Origin: Clostridium aciditolerans
GTDB lineage: Bacteria; Bacillota; Clostridia; Clostridiales; Clostridiaceae
DNA: 64,000 nt
Direction: 5' to 3'
NCBI RefSeq assembly: GCF_016316925.1
Contig: NZ_JAEEGB010000013.1
Location: 124,001 to 188,000, forward strand
The translations under genes were made by a program, and so were the position numbers. Shown here one piece after another: positions 43,920 through 54,661 of this stretch. Position 1 is the stretch's first letter. Each line of letters starts with the position of its first letter. The notes below the pieces were generated by a model. It ran no database searches and was not told where the DNA came from. It saw only the letters and a list, made by a program, of their open reading frames with translations.

Positions 43920-43991
43920 CTATTTATCCACCCTTGACATCAATACCACCGTCTCCACATGCCCTATATGCGGAAACATATCAATTGTAAT
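43920..43991 (-). pseudogene. rlmD: Orphan 3' end of rlmD, probable attachment site
   Basis: The minus strand encodes ITIDMFPHIGHVETVVLMSR followed by VDK and TAG at 43920. DMFPHxxHVExVxLxSR is the conserved C-terminus of the 23S rRNA (uracil-1939-C5)-methyltransferase RlmD (RumA). Only about 23 codons match; further upstream the reading frame continues into unrelated sequence and soon reaches a stop. The 3' end of this gene is a well-known integration target of Firmicutes mobile elements. The fragment therefore marks a recombination junction between the prophage side (left) and another element (right). Confidence 0.75.
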
Positions 43992-44319
43992 TCTGCCAAA
44001 AAGTGCACACCCCTTAATTAAAAATCCATAGAGGTGTGCATGTCCAACATAAAAATCTATATATCTGAGTTTAAATCTTAAAATTTCTCACTCACTTTTT
44101 CTCAAAAAACAGCAAAAGCCCTTGAAATCAAGAGCTTTCTATATGTATCAAAATTATATTTCTTATTTGGTGGAGACGAGCCTCGTTGAACCCCTATCTG
44201 AAGAATATATTCTTTATCTCAACTACCCATTATTAGCCTACCCAGTATATGGATATTGGGGGGTTCGTTTTGTTTCCTATACATATTTTAACAAAATAAC
44301 CAACTTTAAATTTATTTTA
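43992..44319. other. Non-coding stretch at the right side of the junction
   Basis: No credible gene. An inverted repeat TGCACACC/GGTGTGCA (44004-44011 and 44033-44040) is followed on the minus strand by CTTTTT. A second hairpin is listed separately as the terminator of the first protease-NTPase gene. The sequence between rlmD and these hairpins should contain one end of the right-hand element. Confidence 0.6.
44105..44138 (-). terminator. Terminator after the first protease-NTPase gene
   Basis: On the minus strand AAAGCTCTTGA pairs with TCAAGGGCTTT (one G-U) around a two-base loop and is followed by TGCTGTTTTTTG. It lies about 180 bases past the stop of the 44320-49239 gene. Confidence 0.6.
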
Positions 44320-47300
44320 TTATAGTTCATCTCTTAACATAAATCCTACTGTTGACCCCTGTTCAACCATAAAATTCAAAATGCACATGATTTTTTCTTT
44401 AGTAGCTTTTTCTCTCTTAATTTTACTTTGCCACCTATCAGTAATATCAACCATATATCTTTCAAGATAAAACATTGTATTTATCATAAGACTTTGCTTT
44501 TCTAACCATGGGTTATCTTTTACAATGCAAGAGATCCAATCAACTCCATAATCAAAAAAGCACGTTCCAATAGAATTTAGCAAATGAACAATTCCATGTA
44601 AGGTAGCCTTATGAAATCCTAAATCAGAACTAACTTTTTTATAAAAATTAGTTTGAGCACAGCTTAAAGAATGCCATTCCTTCGCTTTTTTTTCCCATAT
44701 ATAAGAGGCCAACATATACTCTGTCAAAATAGATTCACATTCACGCTCTCCACTATATGCATACCTACTATCCATTGCCTCTTGCGTTTGGTGCTCCTTC
44801 TCGGAATCAACTATTGTCACTATTTTATTGTATAGCTCATCCCAAATTTTCCAAAAAACATCTACGTTTTTATACGAATCTTCTTTAATAATGAGAAAAT
44901 ATAAAAACCGTTGAGTCCATTCATTCTTTTCTAAAATCGCACTAATTATGCTCATATAAAGAGGTATTTCATCACAAGTACGCTGTAAAAGAAACTCAGC
45001 AATCTTCTCCCAAATATTCCAGATAGCCTCAAAAGTATGTGCTTTTTCTTCTTGCCCTATTTGAATTTTTGCTTGAAACACACTAATTAGTTTCTCTATT
45101 ATGTCAATCAATGAACCATCCTGTGTGTCGGATGGTATCATATTTAATGTGTTTGAAATCGTTTCAATAGTGCAATTACTAATAATAGCTTCTTCAATAA
45201 AGTATTCACTGCTAAATAAGGCATTAATTAATGATTCATTTTCTTCCCAAAAACTTCTATTTAGTTCATCAAAGTTCATTCCATATTTTCGCATTACTTT
45301 ATTATTATACATATCAGCGAGGCAAAGATTTATTTTGATGAAGTACAGTATATTTTTAGATTTTAATTTTGAAATTATCTCTATAATCTTTTTTTGAAAA
45401 TCCTTGCCTTTTACAATTAATAGATATGTAATGATAAACCGAATTTCATCACATTTTTCGTCCTCTAGCTGCAATATAACCATTAATCCTTCAAGTATTG
45501 CTTCAAATCCTAATCCATTCATAAAGACTTGGTTTGGATATTTGCATAATTCATATGCTGCATTTAGTAAGTTTACCTTACAAAAATCAATTTCTTGAGG
45601 CAACAGTTCAGACTGAAAATCTCGCAGCATAACACATGATATGCTATATATTAAACCTTCTACAAGAATAGCTTTATCACGGTGCTCTTGAATAAACTGT
45701 GGTATACCTACCATTTCATTATATGCTTTCTTTGGATTGGTTTCATAATCTATGTACTTCTCATAATTACTTTCATTTCTATCGAGTCTGAATTCAGACC
45801 AAAGTTTTAATTGCATCAGTCTGGTAATTGGTTCAATTTCTTCATCGTTTTTCTTTATCATTTTTTGAACAGATTCGCTTAACTCAGGTTCCATTGCCAC
45901 ATAAGACTGTTCATCTATGTCAACTTGTTTGGCCTGCATTCTTCTTAAATCCATCTGTGATAAATATAATTCCCATAGATTGTCAGAATCTTCTCTATTA
46001 CTCTGTGCTTTGATGACTTGCAATTTCTCATCTATTTTTTCATATATATTTGCGATAAATTCTTTTCTATGTTTTTCATCAAGATGTTCTATTGGAGCTA
46101 CTTGATAGTTTAGAATTATAAAATCTAAAGTTTTGTTTCGAAACTTCTCTTTTAGAGTTTCCTTTCTCTCATTGACATAGATTACATTCTCCCCTCTTGC
46201 ACCCAAAGCACTAATTCTAATCAGCTGAGTTAATGATTTTTCTTTACTGAATCTTATTCTATCCTGTGTAAATATTTCTTTAGTATCCATAAGCATTAAT
46301 GCTATATGGTATGCTTTATTGGGATTAGCTATAATCGCACTAACAACTACTGCCGTAACGGAAGCTGATTTAGATTGTGTTATCAAATACTTTAATAACT
46401 GCTCATATTCTTCAACAGTTTCTTTTTCAGCTTCTTCAATTAACCATTTTTCTAATGTAGCCATCAAACACTGTATAAGACCAGGTCCTGGTTGAGTAGC
46501 TCTATACATTTGCCATATTCTCGTACTACAATGCTGTAACACAAAATTATTATCGACTCTAATTTGAATTTTTGTATAATCATTTTCATATTGATGAAAC
46601 ATATTTGAAGTAACAAATTTTTCAATTGTGAAATTAACCATTTTCAAAATGAAATCCAATGATTCTTGTTTTTCTACTTTTAAAAGCCAATATATTGGTG
46701 TTTGATACGCACTATGATGATTATAGTCAAAACAATGTCTTGAATTTATTCCAAAACTTGTTTCCCAAGAATCTCTGTAATAGTACCTATCTTTTTTCGT
46801 ATCCAGCCAGAAATACTTTGCAATATTCATGGTAAGTTTTGCATTACTTTGTGCAAGATACATTCCGTCAAGGCTAGTCAACGCATTCTCAAATAGTTTA
46901 CTATACTTATCGCTACCATTAACAACTTTCTCAAAAAATGCTTCTATTTTATCGCCTACCTCTGCCGCTCCTTTTAAAATTATACTAATTAGTCTATCTT
47001 CAATAGAATAAAGTCTAGTTCTTGTCTCATATATCGAACATGCAATTTTAGCAGCCAGTTTTGTGATATCACCTGCATTATAATTTCTCACCCAATCAAG
47101 TAAAAACTCCAAAACTATATCCATTTGTTTTTCATCTATAGCGACATTTTCCAAGTTTTCACTAAGGAAAAGAATTGTTGCCTCCCAACCATAACCTTTG
47201 GGAATAGTGAACATTAAATTGCCATAACTCTTTTTTACTGCAGTTCTAAGTAGAAACACCATCCTGTAAAATAAAATGCTTTCACTTTCAATACACTTAG

Positions 47301-49239
47301 CTTGATACTCTTTGTAAAATTCATAACAATATTTAGACTCCAAGATAGCAATATAAGTTTCATCAAGCCAAACCCTATCAATTCCTCCATTTTCGATTAT
47401 CTGATTCAAAAGACTCTTAACGTCTTGCCTATTGTCCTCAATATTCATAATAATCCATTGTCTATAAGCCCGCCTCATTGAAATTGAAGGAATCAGATTA
47501 TTAAAAAACATTAAAAATTTATTACTATATTCATTAAAGCATTCTTCAACCATCTGTTCTAAAGACCACTCCTCATAAATATCATGAGTAAAGAAATATC
47601 CTTGCTTTTCATCATAATCCAAAATATCATCGCTAATTAATGCTGATAATGCTTCATAATCTTCTTGAGTTATTTTATCCTCTCTAATGTAAAAGGTTTG
47701 ACTCTCAGACTTAAGCCTTGCCAATTGAAAAATCATTTTTTTCCTTCTTGTATGAATTCTATTCTTAACATTTGGATAACCAAGTATTTTTAATCTCCAG
47801 AGTTCTTCTTTAAATTCCTTAACTGTACTTCGTATTGCATTATTTTGATCAGCAACTTCTAAATACTGGTTGAGATAAAACGGTACTCCAATTAACTCCA
47901 TAATTCTTTTGTTCTGCGGAACAGCCACCCCACAATCAACCAACAATTTCTTAATTTGTTCCTGCACTACAACTGAAATACATAGTTCCTTCATCTGAGC
48001 TTGTGAATGTATACGTCTTAATAAATATTTTAAATTTTCAGTAAAGGACGTTCTTACTGTAAAAATAAATTTCCATCCCTTGCGAATAGCTTCATAATAA
48101 AATTCCTCAAATGCATTATTTTGCTCTAACTCAAACAACGCTTCAGCTGAATCAATCAGAATATGTTTCTCCAGTTCATCATCGAAATAATCAAAGAAGT
48201 CATAGCATGTATAGTTGCCATATTCCATAAATATATTCTTGAGCTTATTAACTCCAAACTCAACTGCCTTCCAAGAAAACAAAATTGGATTCTCATCATT
48301 TACCCAGTGCTTAATAAATGATGTTTTGCCAACTCCGCCTTCACCCGAAATGATTACAACTTCTCCACCAAATAAATTATTTAATTTTACTTGTTTCTGA
48401 TATAATTCATCATTAAAGTGCAAAGTATTTCCTTTATAATATATATTTTCTTCTATCCTCCGAAGCAAAGCTTCTGTACGATTCTTCATATTATTTATAA
48501 AAGAGCTAATGCCATTCATATTGTTAAAAATTGGCGTTGGTTCTTTAGAAAGTGAAATATCACATCCATATAGCTCCTTGATTTTATCTAGATACCATTC
48601 TATATGCCATATATAAAATATGTAATAAAATGCCTCTCCATCTTCATTTACTGGGATTTTTTTTGTAACACCAAGAAGATATATTTTATTACCAATTTCA
48701 CAATATAGTGGACCACCTGACATGCCAGCAACTTCTTCTTCAAAATATCTTCTTGTTCCAAATTGATATTTTAACGTTAGCATAATACGTGGGCATTCAT
48801 AGTTTTCAACCATAACATGAATAGGCAAATAAGGTAAGTCAATCCCCTCCTCATCTATTAATGATGGAAATCCTGCCAATTTCACATCATAATTCATTTC
48901 TAAAGAAAAGTTTTTTGGCAAAATCATATTATCTTTTTTAGAAAACCATTTTAGTTTTTCTATATAAATAACTGCAACATCTAAATCTTTATCATCACTT
49001 TTATCATACAGAACTTCAATTATCTTAAATTCTTCTTCATAAGCTTCTTTAAATTGACTCTCTATCTTAATATGTTCTATATTACCATCAAATTCATCAA
49101 TCACATGATATACAGTTAAAATTGCATCTCTTTCTGTATCAGGCAAAGACACAATAATCCCAGTTCCCTGCTTAACTTTACGACCATTGTCATCAATTAA
49201 TGTTATTTTTAAAATAGCTTTCTTTATATCATTGTTCAT
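44320..49239 (-). CDS. Trypsin-like protease fused to STAND-type NTPase, copy 1
   Basis: A 1639-residue protein. Residues 1-235 are a trypsin-like serine protease with the triad His45 (TVYHVIDEF), Asp87 (KDLDVAVIYIE) and Ser174 (AGMSGGPLYC). A P-loop NTPase follows: Walker A GEGGVGKT at 299-306, Walker B HILIDSAEAL and FTVRTSF as sensor. FTHDIYEEWSLEQMVE resembles the winged-helix end of STAND modules. About 900 helical residues make up a probable repeat-built sensor. This layout is that of immune NTPases that release an effector on binding an invader. It has its own AGGAGG site and no adjacent partner gene; compare 49724-54661. Confidence 0.75.
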   Translation of the reverse strand: MNNDIKKAILKITLIDDNGRKVKQGTGIIVSLPDTERDAILTVYHVIDEFDGNIEHIKIESQFKEAYEEEFKIIEVLYDKSDDKDLDVAVIYIEKLKWFSKKDNMILPKNFSLEMNYDVKLAGFPSLIDEEGIDLPYLPIHVMVENYECPRIMLTLKYQFGTRRYFEEEVAGMSGGPLYCEIGNKIYLLGVTKKIPVNEDGEAFYYIFYIWHIEWYLDKIKELYGCDISLSKEPTPIFNNMNGISSFINNMKNRTEALLRRIEENIYYKGNTLHFNDELYQKQVKLNNLFGGEVVIISGEGGVGKTSFIKHWVNDENPILFSWKAVEFGVNKLKNIFMEYGNYTCYDFFDYFDDELEKHILIDSAEALFELEQNNAFEEFYYEAIRKGWKFIFTVRTSFTENLKYLLRRIHSQAQMKELCISVVVQEQIKKLLVDCGVAVPQNKRIMELIGVPFYLNQYLEVADQNNAIRSTVKEFKEELWRLKILGYPNVKNRIHTRRKKMIFQLARLKSESQTFYIREDKITQEDYEALSALISDDILDYDEKQGYFFTHDIYEEWSLEQMVEECFNEYSNKFLMFFNNLIPSISMRRAYRQWIIMNIEDNRQDVKSLLNQIIENGGIDRVWLDETYIAILESKYCYEFYKEYQAKCIESESILFYRMVFLLRTAVKKSYGNLMFTIPKGYGWEATILFLSENLENVAIDEKQMDIVLEFLLDWVRNYNAGDITKLAAKIACSIYETRTRLYSIEDRLISIILKGAAEVGDKIEAFFEKVVNGSDKYSKLFENALTSLDGMYLAQSNAKLTMNIAKYFWLDTKKDRYYYRDSWETSFGINSRHCFDYNHHSAYQTPIYWLLKVEKQESLDFILKMVNFTIEKFVTSNMFHQYENDYTKIQIRVDNNFVLQHCSTRIWQMYRATQPGPGLIQCLMATLEKWLIEEAEKETVEEYEQLLKYLITQSKSASVTAVVVSAIIANPNKAYHIALMLMDTKEIFTQDRIRFSKEKSLTQLIRISALGARGENVIYVNERKETLKEKFRNKTLDFIILNYQVAPIEHLDEKHRKEFIANIYEKIDEKLQVIKAQSNREDSDNLWELYLSQMDLRRMQAKQVDIDEQSYVAMEPELSESVQKMIKKNDEEIEPITRLMQLKLWSEFRLDRNESNYEKYIDYETNPKKAYNEMVGIPQFIQEHRDKAILVEGLIYSISCVMLRDFQSELLPQEIDFCKVNLLNAAYELCKYPNQVFMNGLGFEAILEGLMVILQLEDEKCDEIRFIITYLLIVKGKDFQKKIIEIISKLKSKNILYFIKINLCLADMYNNKVMRKYGMNFDELNRSFWEENESLINALFSSEYFIEEAIISNCTIETISNTLNMIPSDTQDGSLIDIIEKLISVFQAKIQIGQEEKAHTFEAIWNIWEKIAEFLLQRTCDEIPLYMSIISAILEKNEWTQRFLYFLIIKEDSYKNVDVFWKIWDELYNKIVTIVDSEKEHQTQEAMDSRYAYSGERECESILTEYMLASYIWEKKAKEWHSLSCAQTNFYKKVSSDLGFHKATLHGIVHLLNSIGTCFFDYGVDWISCIVKDNPWLEKQSLMINTMFYLERYMVDITDRWQSKIKREKATKEKIMCILNFMVEQGSTVGFMLRDEL

Positions 49240-49723
49240 TTGTTCCTCCTACAATCTGTTACGTTCCACAACTTGATTTGAAAATAATAATTATAATATT
49301 AAATCTACCAAAGCTTATATATCTACATTATAGTACATATTTTGTTTTTCTACCCTTATTTTACCTATATAAATAATTCAAATAGATACTATTTACTCTT
49401 AATTACTCCATGAGAAAAAAAGATAATAACACTTTCTTGTAGAGTTGTTACTATCTTTTAAAGTTATTGTAAATGTGCTTTTTACTAACAATTGTTGTCA
49501 ATATATTTATTTTGTATATTCCTATATAATCGTTCTTAGGTTAACTCCATACATATATTTCTAGAATTAAACTTTAAAAATTCTAAGACTTTTTACTAAA
49601 CCTAAAAATATCACGCCTATCCAAACAGTGTTTCAGCTCACTTACCTCAACTATTCCACAGAAAGCAGCTTAAAATTATAATCCCCCTATTCTTATTGCA
49701 ATGGTTTAATAAACTCATGAAAT
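49240..49723. other. Intergenic region between the two protease-NTPase genes
   Basis: A 484-base AT-rich stretch without a credible gene. It contains one hairpin (listed separately) and presumably the promoter of the 44320-49239 gene in the 90 bases before its start; a TATAAT at about 49285 on the minus strand is a possible -10 box, but no convincing -35 accompanies it. Confidence 0.5.
49418..49459 (-). terminator. Terminator between the protease-NTPase genes
   Basis: On the minus strand AAAAGATAGTAACA pairs with TGTTATTATCTTTT (one G-U), followed by TTTCTC. A closely related hairpin lies at 56017-56057, so the cassette between them is bracketed by similar terminators. Confidence 0.65.
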
Positions 49724-52700
49724 TTATCTCTTAGATAAATCCCCAGAGAGTAACTCTTTTTGTATTTTTATCGCAATATCATTTCCTGTTTCCGCCATAT
49801 TATTGATAATAAAAATAAATTTTGTGCATAACTCAGATTTACTAAGAATTACTCCTTTATTTACAAGCCAAATATCTAAAAACATTTTAGATAAGTGGTG
49901 GACTTTGACACTGTCTTCAAATAATGATCTTTTATCCGATAAACTATTTATACATATATAAATGCATTCAATTTTATTCTCAAATGAAATATTTCTACCT
50001 AATTTGATTAGAAATAAAACCAAACCTAAAAAACATTCCTTTAAGCTACCAACCTTTTTACACCATAATAGAATAAATCTTATAAAATGATCCCCTCCTA
50101 TCCAATTTCCTATCTCTATTTCTATTTCGTAATCGGAGTTATTAAATAATAATATATTTAATATTTCTAACATAATATTTCTCTTATTTGAATCTTGAAA
50201 TGAATCTATATCAATGCTAAGTATAAATTCACCAATATAAATCCAGTTATTCAAAAATATATATTTAAATAATCCCTCATCTATAGTATTTATTGTTCTA
50301 AGAGTCATTTCTAAAATATTTTTTATCAACTGAACATGCAGATTAAAATTTTCTACTATACAATTAAACAACTGAGAATTTTTTAAATCTACGCATCCAA
50401 TAAAGTAATTTCCAATAGCCAAATATAAATTTTTTTCCCAGTTGTTGCACTCAACCTCTTGTCTTGAAGAAATATGCAATGAATTACTTTTAGAATATAC
50501 ATTAAACGTATACAACAGCATTTGACATAAAAAATGTTCATACCAATCCTTATCCTTAATTAACTTTACATACTCAAATATTGGCAAACAAAAAACAACA
50601 GGGTATAAGTATTCAGGATTTAGTGGGTAAGTTGAAAATTTCATTTTATATACTTGTTGGGCTCTCTTTTTAGAAAATAAAATTTTATTTACTTTTTTTA
50701 CAATACAATTGTGATCTTTAAAATTAATTATAGAGAATTTAATTGCTTGATTAATGCATTTCCATATTATTTCTTGATTGATTATCCAGAATATCTTTAA
50801 GTTAGAAAACAAAGCCTGTCTTATTTGAATTCTATAATGTCCAACCAAATTTAATAATTCATCTAACAACTCATTATCAGTTGGACACTTTGCTACTAGA
50901 ATTGGTAATGAAAAAGTTACAACATACTCATATCCCGATTCCATTTCTAACTCGATGCTACCGTTTGTATCTGAAGTTATTATATCTTTATGCTTCTCTA
51001 GTCTGCCAGGTCTTTTTGCAGCATTCAGAATTTGCTGTCTACACCAATTTTGTAAACCATTATTCGTAACCCAGGTCCATCTCCAACTGATTAAGGCAGA
51101 TGCAAATGTAGCTAATACATCTGCAACTAGAACAGGTCTACTCTCATCATCTGACCCTTTGGGTACATAATTAAGGTTATCTTCTTTCTCAAGTTGCTTT
51201 GAATATTGTATTGCAGAATCTAATGAATATTCTTCACTGATTTTATTTTTAAATAGAAATATATTTGACCAATGCCAAAATTTCTCTAACATAATCATTT
51301 CTGCTGTTTTACGGGGATATAGATCTTTATAATCACGTTTAATTGCATTTTTTATAAGTGAACATTCTAAAACTGTCTCCCTATAATTGTATATAAAATG
51401 CCTATCATCCTCAAAAAATATAGGTATATCACTATCGATTTTATTTACAAATTCTAGTAAATAATTATTACTCTTTTCAAATATAAACCATGATAAAAAT
51501 TTGATAATCCCCCACATTGGGAAAGTATTATTAGTTAACTCCAACAAAATATTAAAATCTTCATCATCAGAAAGATCTTTAAAATAAAGTCCTTTGTCAA
51601 GTTCCACTATAAATTCATTCATTTCATTTATTCCAAAAATTTTTTTCACTCTTTTATAATCTAAGTATATAAATGCTACATTAGTTATAATAGGTAATAT
51701 TGCCTCAGCAGCAATCTCATAATTTGTACATGCTGCTGAAACACAAACACTTATTACTGCCACTGATGTGTTTCTATCTAAAACCAAATGAAATAATCCC
51801 TTTGGATCTTGTCCACTTTGAAGTTGCTCATTCATCCATTTTTCTAATGCCATCAATGAACAAGTTAAAATCTTTGGAACTCCAAATTGGTACCTATGCC
51901 AACAATATACTTCTTCATCACCCCACACCTTTTTTTCCACATTATTTAGGTAAAAAATTTGTGGCAATGGGTTACCCTGATTAGTTCTTTTTACATGTTG
52001 TTTCATCCATATATTAGTTGCATGATTCACAATATTATTTATCAGGCTCACGCCATCTATTGGACTATTTCTTAATAACTCTATAAATAGCCCCTGTTGA
52101 AAGCTTGCTATCTTTATATTAAACTGTTTAATGCCATAATTGTTAATATCAAAATCGTTATCTTCAGTATTAGAAATAATAACTTTATTTAAAATACTTG
52201 ATGCCTCTTTAGGTATATATTTTATTATTGGAACCCATGCACTATCAATAATTGTTTTTTCAATATAATCTTGTAATTGATTGCTCATTTTGCATTTAAA
52301 TAGACTATCGATTCTTTCGGGAAATATATCTGCTGACCACAAAATGATTTCAAAGATATTTTCATATAGCTTATTAGATTCACTATCATTGAATTTATAA
52401 TTAAACCTAAGAAAATAATCAAAGAAAAATTCTGATAAGTTATACCTAATTCCATCTTGACCAAGAGTATAAATAATCCACTCTTTTGCAAGAAATGAAA
52501 ATTCATAAATATTTTCATCTGTTAATTTAAGTCTATTGTTTAAAATAGACTCTATTACCGGTATCCATTGATTATCAACAGGTCTTGTTATAACAGTTTT
52601 GTGGCTTTTATCCATTACATTATTAATTTGAGTTTCAGCACAAAATTTCCTTAAAGTTTTAATTAATAGGGTGATTAGATTGTTTTCTTGTAATTTAAAT

Positions 52701-54661
52701 AAATCATTAAAAAATCTATTAATATCCGCAGAATTAAATAGTGATACTAATATTCCCTGTTTCCAAATAGGTAAAAGATTCGGTGTATTTTCGATTGCTT
52801 TTAAAATTAATAACCATTGATTAATATCTTTATGAATATCTAAAGCTTTACAACATAATAAACTTAAAGGCCTGACTAGAAATAATCTTTGATTACTATC
52901 ATTAATTATTTCTGACAATAATTTTGGGTTTTTTTCAAAAAAAGTTACAATCGTCCATTCCTCATATACATCATGTGCAAATTTAAGCTCATTACCTTCT
53001 TTTATTAGTATTCTATCTGAAAGCAACCCTTTCATAGCTTCATTTTCTGAATCCATTTCCATTATAGATTCAATTCTTGCATCTTTCCGTATTATCTTAA
53101 ATAATAATTGCTCTCTTTTGTCAGGTTTTCCCTTACCTTCATAAGTTTCTTCCGACAATCGAATTATTTTATCTCCAAACCATTGAATTAGCCCAATTTC
53201 ATTGGAATAATCAGGATTATCATCTTCAATTCTAATATCTTTATAAGGTAATGTCATTATATCTAGTATAGCTGGTCTCCAAATTATTTTTTCTAAGTTC
53301 TTATGTATAGACAAATTATTTAGTATTGGAAACTTGCTAATAACTTCATTAATATCTTTTTTATCTAATGCATTAATTGATATACTGTCATACTTAACTT
53401 TGCATCTATTAAGCTCATCCTTAACATTAGAAAGAATATTATTGGATTGATATGTTCTGCAAGAAAAAATAAGCTTCCACTTTTGATTTTTTGATTCACT
53501 AGCAGCCCCATTTCCCTGATTTACTCTAATTACTATGGAAATTAGGTCATAGATAATCCTTACGCGATTTTCATCAATAGCATTTTCTAATCCATCTACA
53601 ATAATGTAATTATCTGATTTTGTCTTTGAAAATGCCAAAATATCTTCAAATCTATTTTTAACATTTTTATTATGCAAAAATTCATCAATATCCTTACCAT
53701 TAAATCTCTTAGCAGAAAACATAAATAATAGATTATCGGCTTTTAGTTTGTTAGCTAACAATTTTGTAACTACTGATTTACCAACCATAGGTTCGCCAAG
53801 AATAAAAAGCACATCATTGTAACGTAACTTTTTTTCTGAATCGTTTATTAAACCATCTCTAGGCAATTGGAGCTCTCCGCCTATTTTATCTTTAATTATG
53901 TCTGAAATAAATTTTGAATATCCATTAAGTTTATCAACGTCCTCCTTTAATTGGAGTACTGGTTCTTTAGATAAAGATATATCGCATTCATATAGTTCCT
54001 TAATTTTATCTAGATACCATTTTATATGCCATACATAAAAAATATAGTAAAATGCCTCTCCGTCTTTATTTACTGGAATTTTTTTTGTAAGGCCAAGAAG
54101 ATATATTTTATCATTAATTTCACAATATAGTGGGCCACCTGACATACCAGCTACTTCTTCTTCAAAATATCCTCTTGTCGCGAATGGCTGTTTTAATGTT
54201 AGCATAATACGAGGACATTTATAGTTTTCAACTATAACATTAATAGGCAAGTAAGATAAATCAAGCCCTTCCTTATCTATTAATGATGGAAACCCTGCCA
54301 ATTTCACATCATAATTCATGCTAGAAGAAAAGTCTTTCGGTAATATCATATTATCTTCTTTAGAAAACCATTTTAATTTTTCTATATAAATAACAGCAAC
54401 ATCTAAATCTTCAACATCACTTTTATCATACAGAACTTCAGTTATCGTGAAGTTTTTTTCACAAGCTTCTTTATATTCAGTATCAATCTTAATATGTTCT
54501 TTATTACCATCAAATTCATCAATCACATGGTATACAGTTAAGATTGCATCCCTTTCTGCATCAGGCAAAGATACAATAATACCAGTTCCCTGTACCGCTC
54601 TGTTGCTTTTCTTATCATTATATGTTATTTTAACAATTGCTTTCGTAATATCATTACTCAT
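49724..54661 (-). CDS. Trypsin-like protease fused to STAND-type NTPase, copy 2
   Basis: A 1645-residue protein with the same plan as copy 1. The protease domain (residues 1-234) has His45, Asp87 and Ser174 in identical positions and is about 80% identical to copy 1 by hand count. The similarity then drops sharply: Walker A is GEPMVGKS at 289-296, Walker B YIIVDGLENA, sensor IFSCRTYQ, and FAHDVYEEW marks the winged helix. Only scattered motifs such as ALEKW are shared in the C-terminal 900 residues. I use ATG 54661 (MSNDITKAIV) behind GGAG, which overlaps the MBL-fold gene by eight bases. Confidence 0.75.
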   Translation of the reverse strand: MSNDITKAIVKITYNDKKSNRAVQGTGIIVSLPDAERDAILTVYHVIDEFDGNKEHIKIDTEYKEACEKNFTITEVLYDKSDVEDLDVAVIYIEKLKWFSKEDNMILPKDFSSSMNYDVKLAGFPSLIDKEGLDLSYLPINVIVENYKCPRIMLTLKQPFATRGYFEEEVAGMSGGPLYCEINDKIYLLGLTKKIPVNKDGEAFYYIFYVWHIKWYLDKIKELYECDISLSKEPVLQLKEDVDKLNGYSKFISDIIKDKIGGELQLPRDGLINDSEKKLRYNDVLFILGEPMVGKSVVTKLLANKLKADNLLFMFSAKRFNGKDIDEFLHNKNVKNRFEDILAFSKTKSDNYIIVDGLENAIDENRVRIIYDLISIVIRVNQGNGAASESKNQKWKLIFSCRTYQSNNILSNVKDELNRCKVKYDSISINALDKKDINEVISKFPILNNLSIHKNLEKIIWRPAILDIMTLPYKDIRIEDDNPDYSNEIGLIQWFGDKIIRLSEETYEGKGKPDKREQLLFKIIRKDARIESIMEMDSENEAMKGLLSDRILIKEGNELKFAHDVYEEWTIVTFFEKNPKLLSEIINDSNQRLFLVRPLSLLCCKALDIHKDINQWLLILKAIENTPNLLPIWKQGILVSLFNSADINRFFNDLFKLQENNLITLLIKTLRKFCAETQINNVMDKSHKTVITRPVDNQWIPVIESILNNRLKLTDENIYEFSFLAKEWIIYTLGQDGIRYNLSEFFFDYFLRFNYKFNDSESNKLYENIFEIILWSADIFPERIDSLFKCKMSNQLQDYIEKTIIDSAWVPIIKYIPKEASSILNKVIISNTEDNDFDINNYGIKQFNIKIASFQQGLFIELLRNSPIDGVSLINNIVNHATNIWMKQHVKRTNQGNPLPQIFYLNNVEKKVWGDEEVYCWHRYQFGVPKILTCSLMALEKWMNEQLQSGQDPKGLFHLVLDRNTSVAVISVCVSAACTNYEIAAEAILPIITNVAFIYLDYKRVKKIFGINEMNEFIVELDKGLYFKDLSDDEDFNILLELTNNTFPMWGIIKFLSWFIFEKSNNYLLEFVNKIDSDIPIFFEDDRHFIYNYRETVLECSLIKNAIKRDYKDLYPRKTAEMIMLEKFWHWSNIFLFKNKISEEYSLDSAIQYSKQLEKEDNLNYVPKGSDDESRPVLVADVLATFASALISWRWTWVTNNGLQNWCRQQILNAAKRPGRLEKHKDIITSDTNGSIELEMESGYEYVVTFSLPILVAKCPTDNELLDELLNLVGHYRIQIRQALFSNLKIFWIINQEIIWKCINQAIKFSIINFKDHNCIVKKVNKILFSKKRAQQVYKMKFSTYPLNPEYLYPVVFCLPIFEYVKLIKDKDWYEHFLCQMLLYTFNVYSKSNSLHISSRQEVECNNWEKNLYLAIGNYFIGCVDLKNSQLFNCIVENFNLHVQLIKNILEMTLRTINTIDEGLFKYIFLNNWIYIGEFILSIDIDSFQDSNKRNIMLEILNILLFNNSDYEIEIEIGNWIGGDHFIRFILLWCKKVGSLKECFLGLVLFLIKLGRNISFENKIECIYICINSLSDKRSLFEDSVKVHHLSKMFLDIWLVNKGVILSKSELCTKFIFIINNMAETGNDIAIKIQKELLSGDLSKR

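Noticed and set aside
44169-44180. GTGGAGACG shared with the rlmD remnant, possibly a second attachment half-site
   Set aside because: Only nine bases match and they are in the opposite orientation to the rlmD copy, which a tandem integration would not give.
44122-44325. A 67-codon plus-strand open frame right of the rlmD remnant
   Set aside because: It lacks a ribosome binding site, has a tyrosine-rich composition unlike its neighbours, and runs through a terminator hairpin into the end of the opposite gene.
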